Origin: Asterias amurensis | Lineage: Eukaryota > Echinodermata > Asteroidea > Forcipulatida > Asteriidae | Length of the DNA stretch: 64,000 nucleotides | NCBI RefSeq assembly: GCF_032118995.1 | Contig: NC_092650.1 | Span: 25,778,501-25,842,500, forward strand | Reading direction: 5' to 3' | Shown here: positions 10,416 to 21,971 of the stretch, piece by piece | How the letters are laid out: every line of letters begins with the position of its first letter | Position numbering within the stretch: the stretch's first letter is position 1 | Translations under genes and position numbers: made by a program | Notes under the pieces: generated by a model | Databases searched by the model: none | The model's input: the letters and a program-made list of their open reading frames with translations, nothing else | Told to the model about the DNA's origin: nothing

Positions 10416-13400
10416 TTATAGGACTTGTTCCACCGTCACTTCACACAGCTGTAGGTACTCTCCTTCTTCGGATTGAAGATCAACGCTAACATAGCGCGCC
10501 CTCAGCGGTGGGTCACACACGAACTCGATGGTTGCACCTGGTACTGCGGCTTGTTCGCTGGTAACAGACGAGCCACACTGCTGGTTGTTGGTCACCTCAC
10601 CGCCGCACATTCCAGCACGGACAGCAGCCCCCGTCAAACGCCCGTCTTTAAGGAAATTAATGATCAAGTAATTTGGTGGTTATAGTTTCAAGAGAAATGT
10701 ATGCAATTGAATCAGATAGCGACGTCAAGACTCCAGACTACCACGGTAAAACTAGTGTTTAGGTGAAACTTGCGGCCTGCAAATGAGGCAGTGGATGTAC
10801 CACAATGTCATGCAAAACTTTTCTCCGGAAACAGTCTCCATTCCAGACTACATATAGACCCCGGATAATCAGAATCGTTACGACTTAGTACTATTCATTT
10901 TGATCCACCCCCTTTAGAGCAGAGATATGTTATTTTACACGACCCGGGAATACAAGTCAGTGTGTCTGTCGAAAATAGAAATTCACTTACTGCAGCAGTC
11001 CCCGCGATTGAGGATGGTGACCTTTGAGATGGTGTACGCATCTTCCAGATCAACTCGCCACCAGGGGGCGTTCTCTTTACCTTGGGTAGCGAAATAAAAA
11101 TTATGTATAATATTATGTAAGGGAAAAAAGCGAAATCAAAAGTATACTTGTCTGTAAAGAAATGACTGGAATGGTTCAATTACCGGTTTGCTTATGAGTG
11201 AGCGTCAAGTGACCGGTAAGGTAAGTTCGAACATTCAATTCGGGAACAAGACAGGGTACACTAGGGTCCCTGGTTGGGTAAAGGTGCCAGGTTTGAAAGT
11301 GCAATTTAAACATTAATCCGGAGGCCGTTGGTTCGAGTCCAACTCTAGTCAATTTGTCTTTGTTCATCACAAATCATTTAACATTAACACAGTCAGTTTT
11401 CCTTAATGTTGTAAGGTGCCCAATAGCGGGTGTCACGGAAGGGCCCTTTTGGGGGTTCTGACAACAACAGAACAAAGTACCCCACAAGGCAGTTCCTGAA
11501 ACAAAGGGGAGCAATAGGTTGAGCAATGCGGAACCCTGAACCTTGTCCGTATAGGATGTGTGTACCACAAAGTCGTTGTATGTCTGTAAATACGTTAAAA
11601 TAATAAGATGGGCTAATCAAATTTGAGTCAATCAGATGACATATTTACACAATTCGTCGTAAGGGGGCAGCGGCAGGGTGGACATACTTCCCCCCAAAAC
11701 AACACCACTCTCTCTAATGACTTTGATCATGATGGGAAATGTGGAATACCTGTGTGTGAACACTTGAAATTAGTGTTAAGCAGGCTATCCTGACTACCGT
11801 CTACAGCTTTATCTGATGTTAGCTTTCCATTGAAGTCGCTACTTTGTTCCGTCGGTTTTCCAACGATGTCAAGTTCCGCTTTAAAAGACAAAAGAAAAGT
11901 AAACATTATTGGTCTGTTTCCATACGACCTAAGAGGAAAGTGCCGGTGTCCCAGGAGATTCTCCGCCGGAGATTCGATTCGGTCCTCTATCTGGGAAATT
12001 AACATGGGTTGGATGAGGAGGATCCAAAGAGGGTACTATCAGTAAACGTTTGTACACGGTTTGCCGAATTTCCGGGGACAGATTCCCCTGCCACACCGCC
12101 ATCGTGTGCATTGCATTACATTAATAGTGTGACTGTTTTTTATGTTTTGTTTTTTTTAATTTGCGGGATGCCTTGATGAGATCACAGATTGTTTACGGCA
12201 CTGGATACGTTTGGTATTTTCAAAACATTATAAAATTATATTGGCATAAATAACTTGTTAACGAGCAACGGGGAGCTGCTGTTTGTAGTATAAAACATTG
12301 TGAGAAACGGCTCTCTTTGCTGAAGTAGCGTAAAATATAACATTTCTCATTAGGCTTGAAGCCTTTTTCCGCATCTAATAAAAACACACATACTTTGCAA
12401 GAGTCTGGAGGTGGTTTGTAAATTTGAACGTTTTGGCAATTGTTATCTATTACTCAATAAAACTAACAGAGCTAAGGTTGAGTGACATTTTTATACATCA
12501 TTTTAAATGTTCAAACTTTAAAGCCATTAATACACATTCGCAAAGCCAAAAAAAAAAAAAAACACAGATTTACAAAAAACGTACAGGGTTTACAGAAGGT
12601 AATGGTGAAATACTTCCCTTGTAATACTAGTCCATGAAATGCTTTACTTTTCGAGAAAAAAATAAAACAATTCTCAATTGTCGTTGTCGAGAATTACGGA
12701 TTTATTTTAAACACATGTCATGACACGGCGAAACGTGCGGAAAACAAGGGTGGGTTTTCCCCGTTATTTTCTCCCGACTCCGATGACCGATTGAGCCTAA
12801 ATTTTTACAGGTTTGTTATTTTATATATAAGTTGTGATACACGAAGTGTGTGCCTTAGGACAATACTGTTTACCGAAAGTGTCCGATAGCTTTAAGCACT
12901 TCGTAATCATACTTACCCCTACCGATGTCTAACGCTGGAGGACATTCTTCCAAAGGAAGTTCTTCAACCGTCACTTCGCAAAGTTGCAGAGTACCACCTG
13001 ATGGAATGTTGACACTGATGTATTGCGCCCTCATCGGTGACTCACAGTTGAATTCGATGGTTCCGCCCAATGGTGAGGCTTGTGCAGCCGTCACAGCCGA
13101 GCCACACTGGTCATTGGTTAAGACGTCACTGTTCAAACCCACCCGAACAACGGCATTCGTCAAACGGTTACCTGTTTGTGGAAATCAACAATAACTCAGT
13201 TAGCTGCTTTGATACGGGGCCCAAGTCCTCATCCGCAAGGATATAAAGACAGGTACTTGCTTTCAAGACGAAGTGATTTTATTGGATACAATAGTTTCAT
13301 GGATAAACGGGCAGTAACATGAGCTTCCCGTAGCTGTGTTTTGATAGGTCGAGGTGATGCGACAAACATCACCTCGGGCCAATCAAAACACAGCTTAATG

Positions 13401-16400
13401 TTGTCGCTGCAGTGTCCACATGATTGTACAATAATGTTTTAGTATGATGGTAAAGATAGGATTCGACAGTGTGTGATATGAATGTAGGTGAATAAAGGTG
13501 CAGAAGGGCGGGGATTGGCGTAGGCTTGAAGCTATTCTCTGGCGTTATTCAGGAGCCTCGTAGTGTGACGTCATGTGTTCATGTTATGTTACTTACTGCA
13601 GCAGTCTCCACGGTTGAGAATGGTCACTTTAGCAATGCAGTGTTCTGCTCCAAGATCTACTCTCCACCATGGGTTGGCTTCTTCATCTGTGATCCAAACA
13701 ACAAAATACAGGTTAAAAAGATATTGCACTAAAAATGTTCCCTGGTGGGGTCCAGATCTTTAAAATTAAGTCTCTTCTGGGGTTATATGTCTCATTGTCT
13801 GAAACACACACACACACAACGGGCCCTCGTAAGCTAACCTTTTAACCCCATTTTGGCGCAAAACAAAACAACAATTTTGATCCGAATTTCGGTTGTGGAA
13901 ATGTAGCTATAATTGTATGGCAATCTGAATATAGAGGGCAGCAGATTATATAGAGATAGAAACGTGAGCCGATTATTCGAGAGTTGCCTCGGCATAACAT
14001 GTATTAGTGTACGGCATCCGTGCATTCAGCAAAACAAAAACATCATCATCTTGGCTTGAAATTCTAATAAGAAGTATCATTCGTACCTATCGACCAAATC
14101 GTGACCTATTCAAACACAATCACGTGATCACATACATTACATACAAACACCTGACTTTGAGGATCAGGTGTTTGGAGTCCAGTAGTTGATTACAACTATT
14201 ATTCTCCGTTCCATAGAAATCTCTTGAGGGGTCCAGATTGAACAAATCATTCTCCCAAAGTGGGGTTCGTTGTTCCGCATTGTCTGGAAACCAACCAGTG
14301 GGCCCCCCGTAAAGCCACACATCAGTTTGGCACACAAACAATTTACTTGAATTTCGGTTGCAAGGAAAGTAGTATTACATTCAAGTAAATTTACCTAATT
14401 TTAAGACCTGACTTCGAGCCCCCGCCCCCTCTGTCTCGGCAAGTAGTGACATACTTACGAGTGTGAGAGCAGACGCCGTTTGGGTAGAGTCTGGTGTCCT
14501 GACTCCCATCTACAGCTTTATCTGACGAGTACTGGGCCAGGTATGTTGTACTTTGCTCGGTCGGCATCCCAACGATTGGCAAAGGTGCTGCCTGGACTAG
14601 AATGAACAAGAAATAAATACATATACATTTTGTATATTTTACTGAATAAAACAGACAGGAATAAAAGGTGGAATGACGTTTTTTTGTCTATCACCTAGCT
14701 TTTTTTGAAAGTTTAGAACATCGAAATGATACTTGGAAACTAACCTACTGGTGGGGAACACACTTCCAAAGGAAGTTCTTCAACCGTCACTTCGCAAAGT
14801 TGCAGAATACCACCTGATGGAATGTTGACACTGATGTATTGCGCCCTCATCGGTGACTCACAGTTGAACTCGATGGTTCCGCCCAATGGTGAGGCTTGTG
14901 CAGCCGTCACAGCCGAGCCACACTGCTCATTGGTTAGGACGTCATTGTTCAAACCCATACGAACAACGGCATTCGTCAAACGGTTACCTGTTTGTGGAAT
15001 TCAACAAAAACACAATTAGCTGCTTTGGTATAGACTGGGCCTCCGGTCTTTATCCGCAAGGATGTAACGACAGGTACTTGCTTTTAAGCACCATTGGTTT
15101 CATTGAATACACTAATTTCAACGATAAACGGGTACTGACATGAGCTTTCCATAGCTGTGTTTTTATTGGTCGGAATGGTGAAACACCAGCTGACAAACAT
15201 CACCTCGGACCAATCAAAACACAGCTTAGTTTCGGTTGTCTGTACATGCAGTGTCCACGTGGTTCAAAATGTACAGGAAAGTCACGTACTTGCAAGTAAT
15301 ATTGGTAAGTAAAGTAGGATTCGTCTGAGTGTGAAATGAGTGTAGGTAAAATGTGCATAATGGATGGGGAATGACCTGTTATGCTATATACCACTATTTG
15401 GCGTTTTTCAGGAGCCTCGTAGTTTGATGTCATAATTATGTTCAGGTAATGGTACTTACTGCAGCAGTCTCCACGGTTGAGAATGGTCACTTTAGCAATG
15501 CAGTGTTCTGCTCCAAGATCTACTCTCCACCATGGATTGGCTTCTTCATCTGTGATCCAAACAACCAAACACAAGTTAAAAAGATATTGCACTAAAAATG
15601 TTCCCTTGTGGAGTCTAGATTTTAACAAATAATTTTCTTTTGGGTTCCTATGTCTCATTGTCTGTAAAACACACACACACACGGACCCTCGTAAGCCAAC
15701 CCTTTATACACGATTTTGGCGCAAACAATGACAATCTGGAAAGAGGGCAGCAGACACCATACATATTGAATATAGAGGTTGAATTTTAAGACCTGATTTC
15801 AATCCCCCGCCCCTTTCTGTCCCGGCAAGAAGTGACTAACTTACGAGTGTGAGAGCAGACACCGTTTGGGTAGAGTCTGGTGTCCTGACTCCCATCTACA
15901 GCTTTATCTGACGAGTATTGGGCCAGGTATGTTGTACTTTGCTCGGTCGGCTTCCCAACGATTGACAATGCTGAAAAAGAAAAGTTTTACTCGTAATTAC
16001 CACTGGTATTACATGTCGAGTTTGAATACAATTTTATTTATTATTTTTTTTTTTTTAACAAACGGGAAACACAAAGTCAAGCTTTAATTGTTACTGTGGT
16101 CATCACTCTCGACCACTCTCACCATACTTGTATTGTTATGTAAAATTCATTCTTTTGTTCTTCCATTTACTTTGTTACTGTGTGTTCCCGCTGTTGGAGT
16201 ACAGTTTGAGTTAACACACACTGAGTTAATATGTGACATGTTCATCGGGGATAAAGGATATTAATGTTGTTTTTAACCCACACACACCGATATGTGTACA
16301 CAATGAGTGTTCTTATAAGTTCTCTTCATAAAGCCATTATGATTTGAATATCTTGCCATGCACAGGTAAATGAAATTCATGGATAAGATCATGAACGTTC

Positions 16401-18028
16401 ATTATCACCTCCCCTTCTTTGCTTTTATTGAAACAATTCAAGTTAAAAACAAAACAAAACAAAAAACTTGTTAAAAACCATTTAAAAACTAAAATATAAA
16501 TACACACAATGAAAACAGTTAGCCATCAAATCAGTTTTATAATAAAAAGTCAAGGCAAGTCGTTGGGTTAAATTATTATGATTGTTAAGAATACATACGT
16601 GTCAACACATCGTTCGCTGATACAGGGTTTCCAGAAGCCTTTGATAAAAAAACAATAGAGTTACAAAAATGTATCGGTTAATATAGGTTTTCTCGGTCAA
16701 TTTCGGAAATTGAGCAGCCAATTTAACCACCAGCCTATTTTATTTCGCACGAAATCGAATGCTACTAAAATAGGGTCATTCGATTTCTTTTTAAGAGTAG
16801 TCAAATCTACTTTTACGTCATTCGATTTAACACAACAACCATTCAATTTAACAATATTCATCGAAGCTGCATGCAAATTCGCAGGAGTGTTTTTGAGGCG
16901 TGTGTTTAGTCATTCAATTTCATTTTGAGGCAGTCAATTCTGATATTTGTGCAGTCTTAAAAACGCTTGGTTAACTTGTTGTTTCCTTATACGAACATTA
17001 CAGGCATGCGGTTAATTTGTTTGCACTCTTGAACATAATATGCCAAGATGTCTGGCACGCCAACAGATGGCTGGAAAAAACATTTAAAAAAAAACACCAA
17101 AAACAAAAAAAAAAACACTCAAAAACATTCAAATGTCAGGTCTTGGTCAGTTAACCATTGAAGGTCTCCCGAAAACAATAAAGAAGAAAACAACCGTTAT
17201 TGGGCCCAAGGTAAAGTCTACTGGAAACATAAAATTAAGAAAATAAGGTTCGCTCGATTTAAAAGTGAAGGTACGAAACGGTTTGCCTTATACAGTTTAT
17301 CTGTTTATTCGTATTTCTTTAGTCGTACTTATTTGAATCCTCGGTGAGCAAAATTGATTGCCTCTTTACGAAATTGAAAATGATTAAATCAGCAAAATCT
17401 CTAGTCGAACCAGCTTTGCTAAATTGAATGACGATTGTGTGTCATGAAAAATAATGAATGTGCTAGGAACTTGAATACCTCAAACGAAATTGAATGACCG
17501 AATTCTGAATTTGAAACGCAGTAAAAACCGGAGAGGCAAAATAGCTTTAATTCGAACGCATTAAAATTAAATTGGCTGCTCATTTGCCGAATTTGACCGA
17601 GAAAACCCATATAATTAAATAAATAGAACTATTAATGAAACCATATTCTAACTAAACATTTCTGATGTTTAAGAATAACATACAGAATGGAGCACATTCG
17701 TTTGTTTTAAATAATAATTCGCATTATGATCAGTCTTCAGTTACGATTTTTGTTTATAATCAATTGTTTTGCTTCATCATATGAATAAATTTGCTACAAA
17801 AGTGCTGTTAATTGTATAGGACTGTTGTTAATTTTAAGAACCTATTATTTCTTTGCCAAGTTGCTTTTGTTCAGTCTTTTTTATTGTTGCAGCGTGATGT
17901 TCTTTGAAGCCCGAATAAAACAAAACAAATAAATAAATAAATAACTATCATGACGACTGACTTACCGCATTTACCGTCACAGAGGCAGCATAGGCGACCA
18001 CCAACCACAGAAGAAACACTCGCGCCAT
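10416..18028 (-). CDS. Secreted triple-domain F-type lectin (three FTP / F5/8C-like domains)
   Basis: Spliced model, transcript order: 18028-17966, 16638-16599, 15970-15845, 15549-15460, 14987-14745, 14596-14459, 13686-13597, 13171-12917, 11878-11750, 11080-10991, 10645-10416. All borders are GT/AG, phases match throughout, and the sum is 1494 nt (497 residues plus stop). Residues 1-21 (MARVFLLWLVV...) are a signal peptide. Three FTP domains follow at about 35-187, 188-348 and 349-497, each built from three exons with phase-1 borders. Each has CSHT, PWWRVDL and NRGDCC..RL. The His-Arg-Arg spacing is 27 and 7 residues (about H75/R102/R109, H232/R259/R266, H390/R417/R424), the spacing of the fucose site in eel-type F-lectins as I recall it. 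The DCC cysteine pair is present in all three. The start has a good context (CCAAAATGG) behind a TATA box. Inferred role: extracellular fucose-binding recognition, probably immune. FTP1 and FTP2 are nearly identical; FTP3 is diverged. The exon model is strong; the ligand is inferred. Confidence 0.9.
11176..11400 (+). mobile_element. Diverged tRNA-like SINE
   Basis: It holds GGTTCGAGTCC (box B) and a CCCTGGTTGGGTAAAGGTGCC block upstream, in an intron of the lectin gene. Similarity to the four clear SINEs is limited, so a different SINE family is possible. Confidence 0.4.
12517..12895 (+). mobile_element. MITE, family C
   Basis: About 375 bases, ends TTAAAGCCATTA and GATAGCTTTAA, containing TACAGGGTTTACAGAAGGT and CATGACACGGCGAAACG. 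It matches 22161-22537 and lies in a lectin intron. Confidence 0.8.
16682..17613. mobile_element. 0.93-kb element with long terminal inverted repeats
   Basis: The left end TATAGGTTTTCTCGGTCAAT continues to GAGCAGCCAATTTAA and is mirrored at 17560-17613. Inside are several loosely repeated (G)TCATTCGATTT / CATTCAATTT words. It sits in the second intron of the lectin gene, just upstream of the 40-base exon in genomic order. Confidence 0.72.
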
Positions 18029-18104
18029 TTTGGTTACAGCTAGTTAGCACTGTGCACTTCAGAGATCGTCGAAGCAGTTGTAAGATCTCACGAACAGGGT
18101 TCCA

Positions 18105-18112
18105 TTTTTATA
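18105..18112 (-). promoter_or_regulatory. TATA box of the triple F-type lectin gene
   Basis: On the minus strand the sequence reads ACTATAAAAATGG about 77-84 bases upstream of the lectin ATG at 18028. With the usual 25-30 base spacing the start site would lie near 18080, giving a short leader of about 50 bases. The position is right for a core promoter element and supports 18028 as the true start. Confidence 0.6.
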
Positions 18113-18837
18113 GTCTTTTTGCTTTGCGAATTTGTTAAGCTAACATTGGTTATTAATAAAATATTAATAGCAGTTTTTAAATCGATGAGTATCAAGATAA
18201 TAATAGCCTTAATATTCTGACAAATGGCACGATTGACAGCTCGCCCAACCCTCAACTGACAGGAAGTTGGTGCCTCAATAAATAATCAAATTAGACTATA
18301 TTGGTTATCAAATATTAGTCGATGACAATCAAGGGGTTAACATGGTTTCGAACAAAAGTTTATCAAAGGTTGGCTTAAAAAGTAAACATGAATTAAATGA
18401 AAACTTCACCTGGAGAAACGTTGATCAATATTTACCCATAACAATCCACATTTAAGCAGCAAACTTACTTGGCACTTTCAAACCATTACTTTAAACCTAT
18501 CTGTTTTGTCAAGCTCTATATAATGTAGGCCTAATTATAATTGTTATTATGTTTTATCTCACCGATGGAAATTACGCTGAAATGTTGGTTAAATTATTTT
18601 TGGGTTTGTTTTCGAAGGGAGTTGTTCAGCATACTATAGTTGTTGGTTGCTTGGTGTCAACAAACTTTTCCCAGTTAAATTGATAAATTCTTATCGATTT
18701 TCTCGATTGATTGGAATTGGTGTTTTACTTTCGTTGAACTCGTTGTTTAAATTTGTGTCCGTTTTGGTTGTGTTTGCTGTGTCATCACACAGGATCTACA
18801 TCCTAAACATGTTGGTTTCACCTGACATACATTGCTG

Positions 18838-19219
18838 TTAAAGGGAAACGTTGCCTTGGATCGGTCGAGTTGGTCTTTGAAAAGCGTTTGTAACCGTTTG
18901 TTATAAAATGCATATGGGTAGAAAGATGTTTTAAAAGTAAAATACAATGATCCACACAAACATTGCACGGTTTTCCTTTTACCTCGTCGACTAACACGGT
19001 CGGCCATTTATGGGAGTCAAGTTTTTGACTCCCATAAATGGCCGACCGTTTTAGTTGGCACAGTAAAAGGAAAACCACGCAATTTCGAGGCAAACTTGTG
19101 TGGATCATTGTATTCTACTTTTAAAACATCTTTCATACCATATGCATTTATACAAAAAACGGTTACAAACGCTTTTTATAGACCAACTCGTCCGATCCAA
19201 GGCAACGTGTTCCTTTAAA
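18838..19219. mobile_element. Foldback MITE, family B
   Basis: Intact palindrome of about 380 bases between the lectin and HYR-FTP genes, with TTAAAGG ends and the central GGGAGTCAA/TTGACTCCC hinge. Confidence 0.85.
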
Positions 19220-20828
19220 GGGTGGCTGCAGTGTTTTTTTTTATTTTTATTTAAACGATAAAACATGAATTTTTAAACCTGAAATATTTTTTTAACTTTT
19301 TTATTTAATGCGCAAGCATTTTAAAAGTGGTTTCCAAGAGATCAGGGGAACCCACCCCGCCTGTAAAAGGGAGCCTTCATGTGACGTCACGTCGGGAACC
19401 CGAGCCGTCGGGCATCCAGGCTGTGTGCATATAGAGACGTGTGCATTGTGTGGCCTGGTACCTAGGCGCGTGTAGTTAGGAACCAGACCCTTTTTGCCGA
19501 CGGTATGTTTGAATTCCCGACGAGACGTCGAGGGTAGGGGGCGGTAACAATCCACAAAAGGGGGGGGGCATGACTTATTCGCTAATTACGCAAGTGAGAT
19601 ATGTCGGGGAAAAAAACAAAGGAAGATTAAGTGCATACTTAATCAGGTTTATGGAACACGGGAACCATGCGTGCATCCCTTACAGTTTGTTTACAAACAG
19701 TAATACAAAGTGTAGCGTGTTTGTTTTTACATCGCGATCCCTGAGTAGACAGGGTCATGTTGAGCAGACAGGGTCACGGTGTGGCTTGTGTCTAGCGGAC
19801 CGCGCCACTACGCCATCGCCTCTGATTGGAGGAAAGTTTCCTACATAGCAACAGCATTGGCTGTGCGCAAAACTCTGTCTTTCTGCGCCATTGCAACGAA
19901 ACACGAACACGACAGTCAGGCTGCGTGTTGTTTTCCATCACCCACCTCCACCCCATTTTCTACCGCCTTGTTTTTTTCTCTTGGTTTTTCTCCATCTCTA
20001 TAGGTTTGAGATGTCCGTCTGATTTTTGTCGGGCGTGTTTTCCCCCTCAAAAACAGTAGATTTAATTATATAAGTAATTCAGTGTAGCCACTTGTTAATT
20101 GAGGTTTATAATTTTTGGAATCGTTATGGAATAGGTTTATTTCATATTCATAGTGTTTTTTGGAGAGCAAGGGTCACACCAAAGTTTACATTTAAATGAT
20201 TCAGTGATATGCTTTTACTGGTTGCTAACATTATGGACAAAACATTTGGAAGTTTTCCGTTTGAGAATTAATGTTACAATGGTAAATTAATATTAAATAA
20301 AAATATAAACAAATAAATAAACAGGACTCCTAAACCCAGAAGAGTAATGGTGCAAAACAACGGTGTTTAATTTTTGTGTTTTGGTTCCGTAGGGCCATAA
20401 AACACATTTTATTGATGTTCAATACATATATAAGAAATAAATGACAGCAAAATTAACTGTTTTATTTTAATTTACTGCAGCATCCCTTTAATGTCAATAC
20501 GGTAAAAAGTTCGAGTCTGGAATCGGAATCCTCTATTTGGCAGAAATAATACTATAAGTGTTACCGGTGTTTTTACCAATTATGGTACTCATTCTTAGAC
20601 ACTTGAAAAAAAAAAAAAAACAAACAAACAAACAATTTGTCAAATTTATTTTGAGGAAACGAAACATTGTTTCGAAGAAATATGTTTTTGTATAGTTTAG
20701 AACACCAACATGGTGCTGTTTATCCCCCATTCGTTGGTGAAATTAACACCGTGTCGGTGTTGTCACATGTGGATACCAATAGAATAATTTTAACACCCCA
20801 GTTTTTGCGGTGTAATAGAAATGAGTAG
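19220..20828. other. Divergent spacer, no gene recognised
   Basis: A CpG-rich part near 19370-19560 contains TGACGTCA-like sequence at 19381 (GTGACGTCACG), a possible CRE-type site. Frames at 19570-20059 show no domain. The rest is AT-rich. Confidence 0.5.
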
Positions 20829-21210
20829 TTAAAGGAACACGTTGCCTTGGATCGGCCGAGTTGGTCTTTGAAAAGCGTTTGTAACCGTTTTTTATAAAAT
20901 GGGTAGAAAGATGTTGTAAAAGTAGAATACAATGATCCACACAAACATGCCTCGAAATTGCACAGTTTTCCTTTTACCTCGTCGACTAACACGGTCGGCC
21001 ATTTATGGGAGTCAAATTTGTGACTCCCATAAATGGCCGACCGTGTTATTTCGCAGAGTAAAAGGAAACCACGCAATTTTGAGGCAAACTTGTGTGGATA
21101 ATTGTATTCTACTTCTAAACCATCTTTCCAACCATATGTGTTTTATAAAAAACGGTCACAGACGCTTTTTATAGACCAACTCGTCCGATCCAAGGCAATG
21201 TGTTCCTTTA
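20829..21210. mobile_element. Foldback MITE, family B
   Basis: A second intact palindrome in the divergent spacer, about 760 bases upstream of the HYR-FTP start codon. Same ends and hinge. Confidence 0.85.
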
Positions 21211-21971
21211 AAACTTCCACCCAGATAGGCCAAGTTGTAAGCTGGGCAGTGCTTTTTCAAAACTGAGAAGTCTCCCGAATTTCGCAAACAAAATCTCCTC
21301 CGTGGCAGTAGAATATACATCAAGACAATCCTGAAAGATTATAATCTACCTAGCAAGTAAATACACACATGGCGTATCCAATAATACCTCACCATACAAT
21401 GCCTCAATTCCCACAAACAAAGACTTCGTTAAGCCTCATTATAACCTCATTTGGGCGCATGTATTGTTTTATTACTGCACATTGAACACAATCATGCAGC
21501 AAATGTCAGTGTATTATCATCCATAGCAACCAATAAGATGCGATAGCTCAAAGTCAAAACGATGGGTATACTCATCACTTGACGTAGACTTGTGGACAAG
21601 TCGTTCAAGGCCTAAAAGTTATAGTGTTCCGACTCACTCCGCGATTCCCGCAAAACTGACGATATTCTCGCGAGTCTGCTGTTCATGGTTTCGAGGGACT
21701 ACTCTCGCAGTGTCGGGGGAGTTGTCGGCGGCCAGCAGCTTCGCGCGAAAGCAGTGATCTCACGAGAGCAGTTTTCGATCGCGTTTATCTGAATAATTAC
21801 GACACCACCGTCACGACTCGACTATTTCACAGCGGCAGACCATAAGTCTAGACTTGATTCGTCTCAGTATTGAGTCAATGTTTTTGGCTAGCTGTACTCA
21901 AGTTGCTTGTGATAAAAAAAAACTGATCACTGTTATGTCGTCCACCGTGGTCCTGAAGACACTTGTTTAGG
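21211..21971 (+). promoter_or_regulatory. Upstream region of the HYR-FTP gene
   Basis: Free of recognised repeats and locally CpG-rich (21640-21830, with several CTCGCGAG/CTCACGAG words). It ends at the signal-peptide exon. No TATA box is seen, unlike the lectin gene. Promoter role is inferred from position. Confidence 0.4.

Noticed and set aside
19570..20059. Plus-strand frames of 74-92 codons in the divergent spacer
   Set aside because: No domain, no signal peptide and no consistent splice partner.
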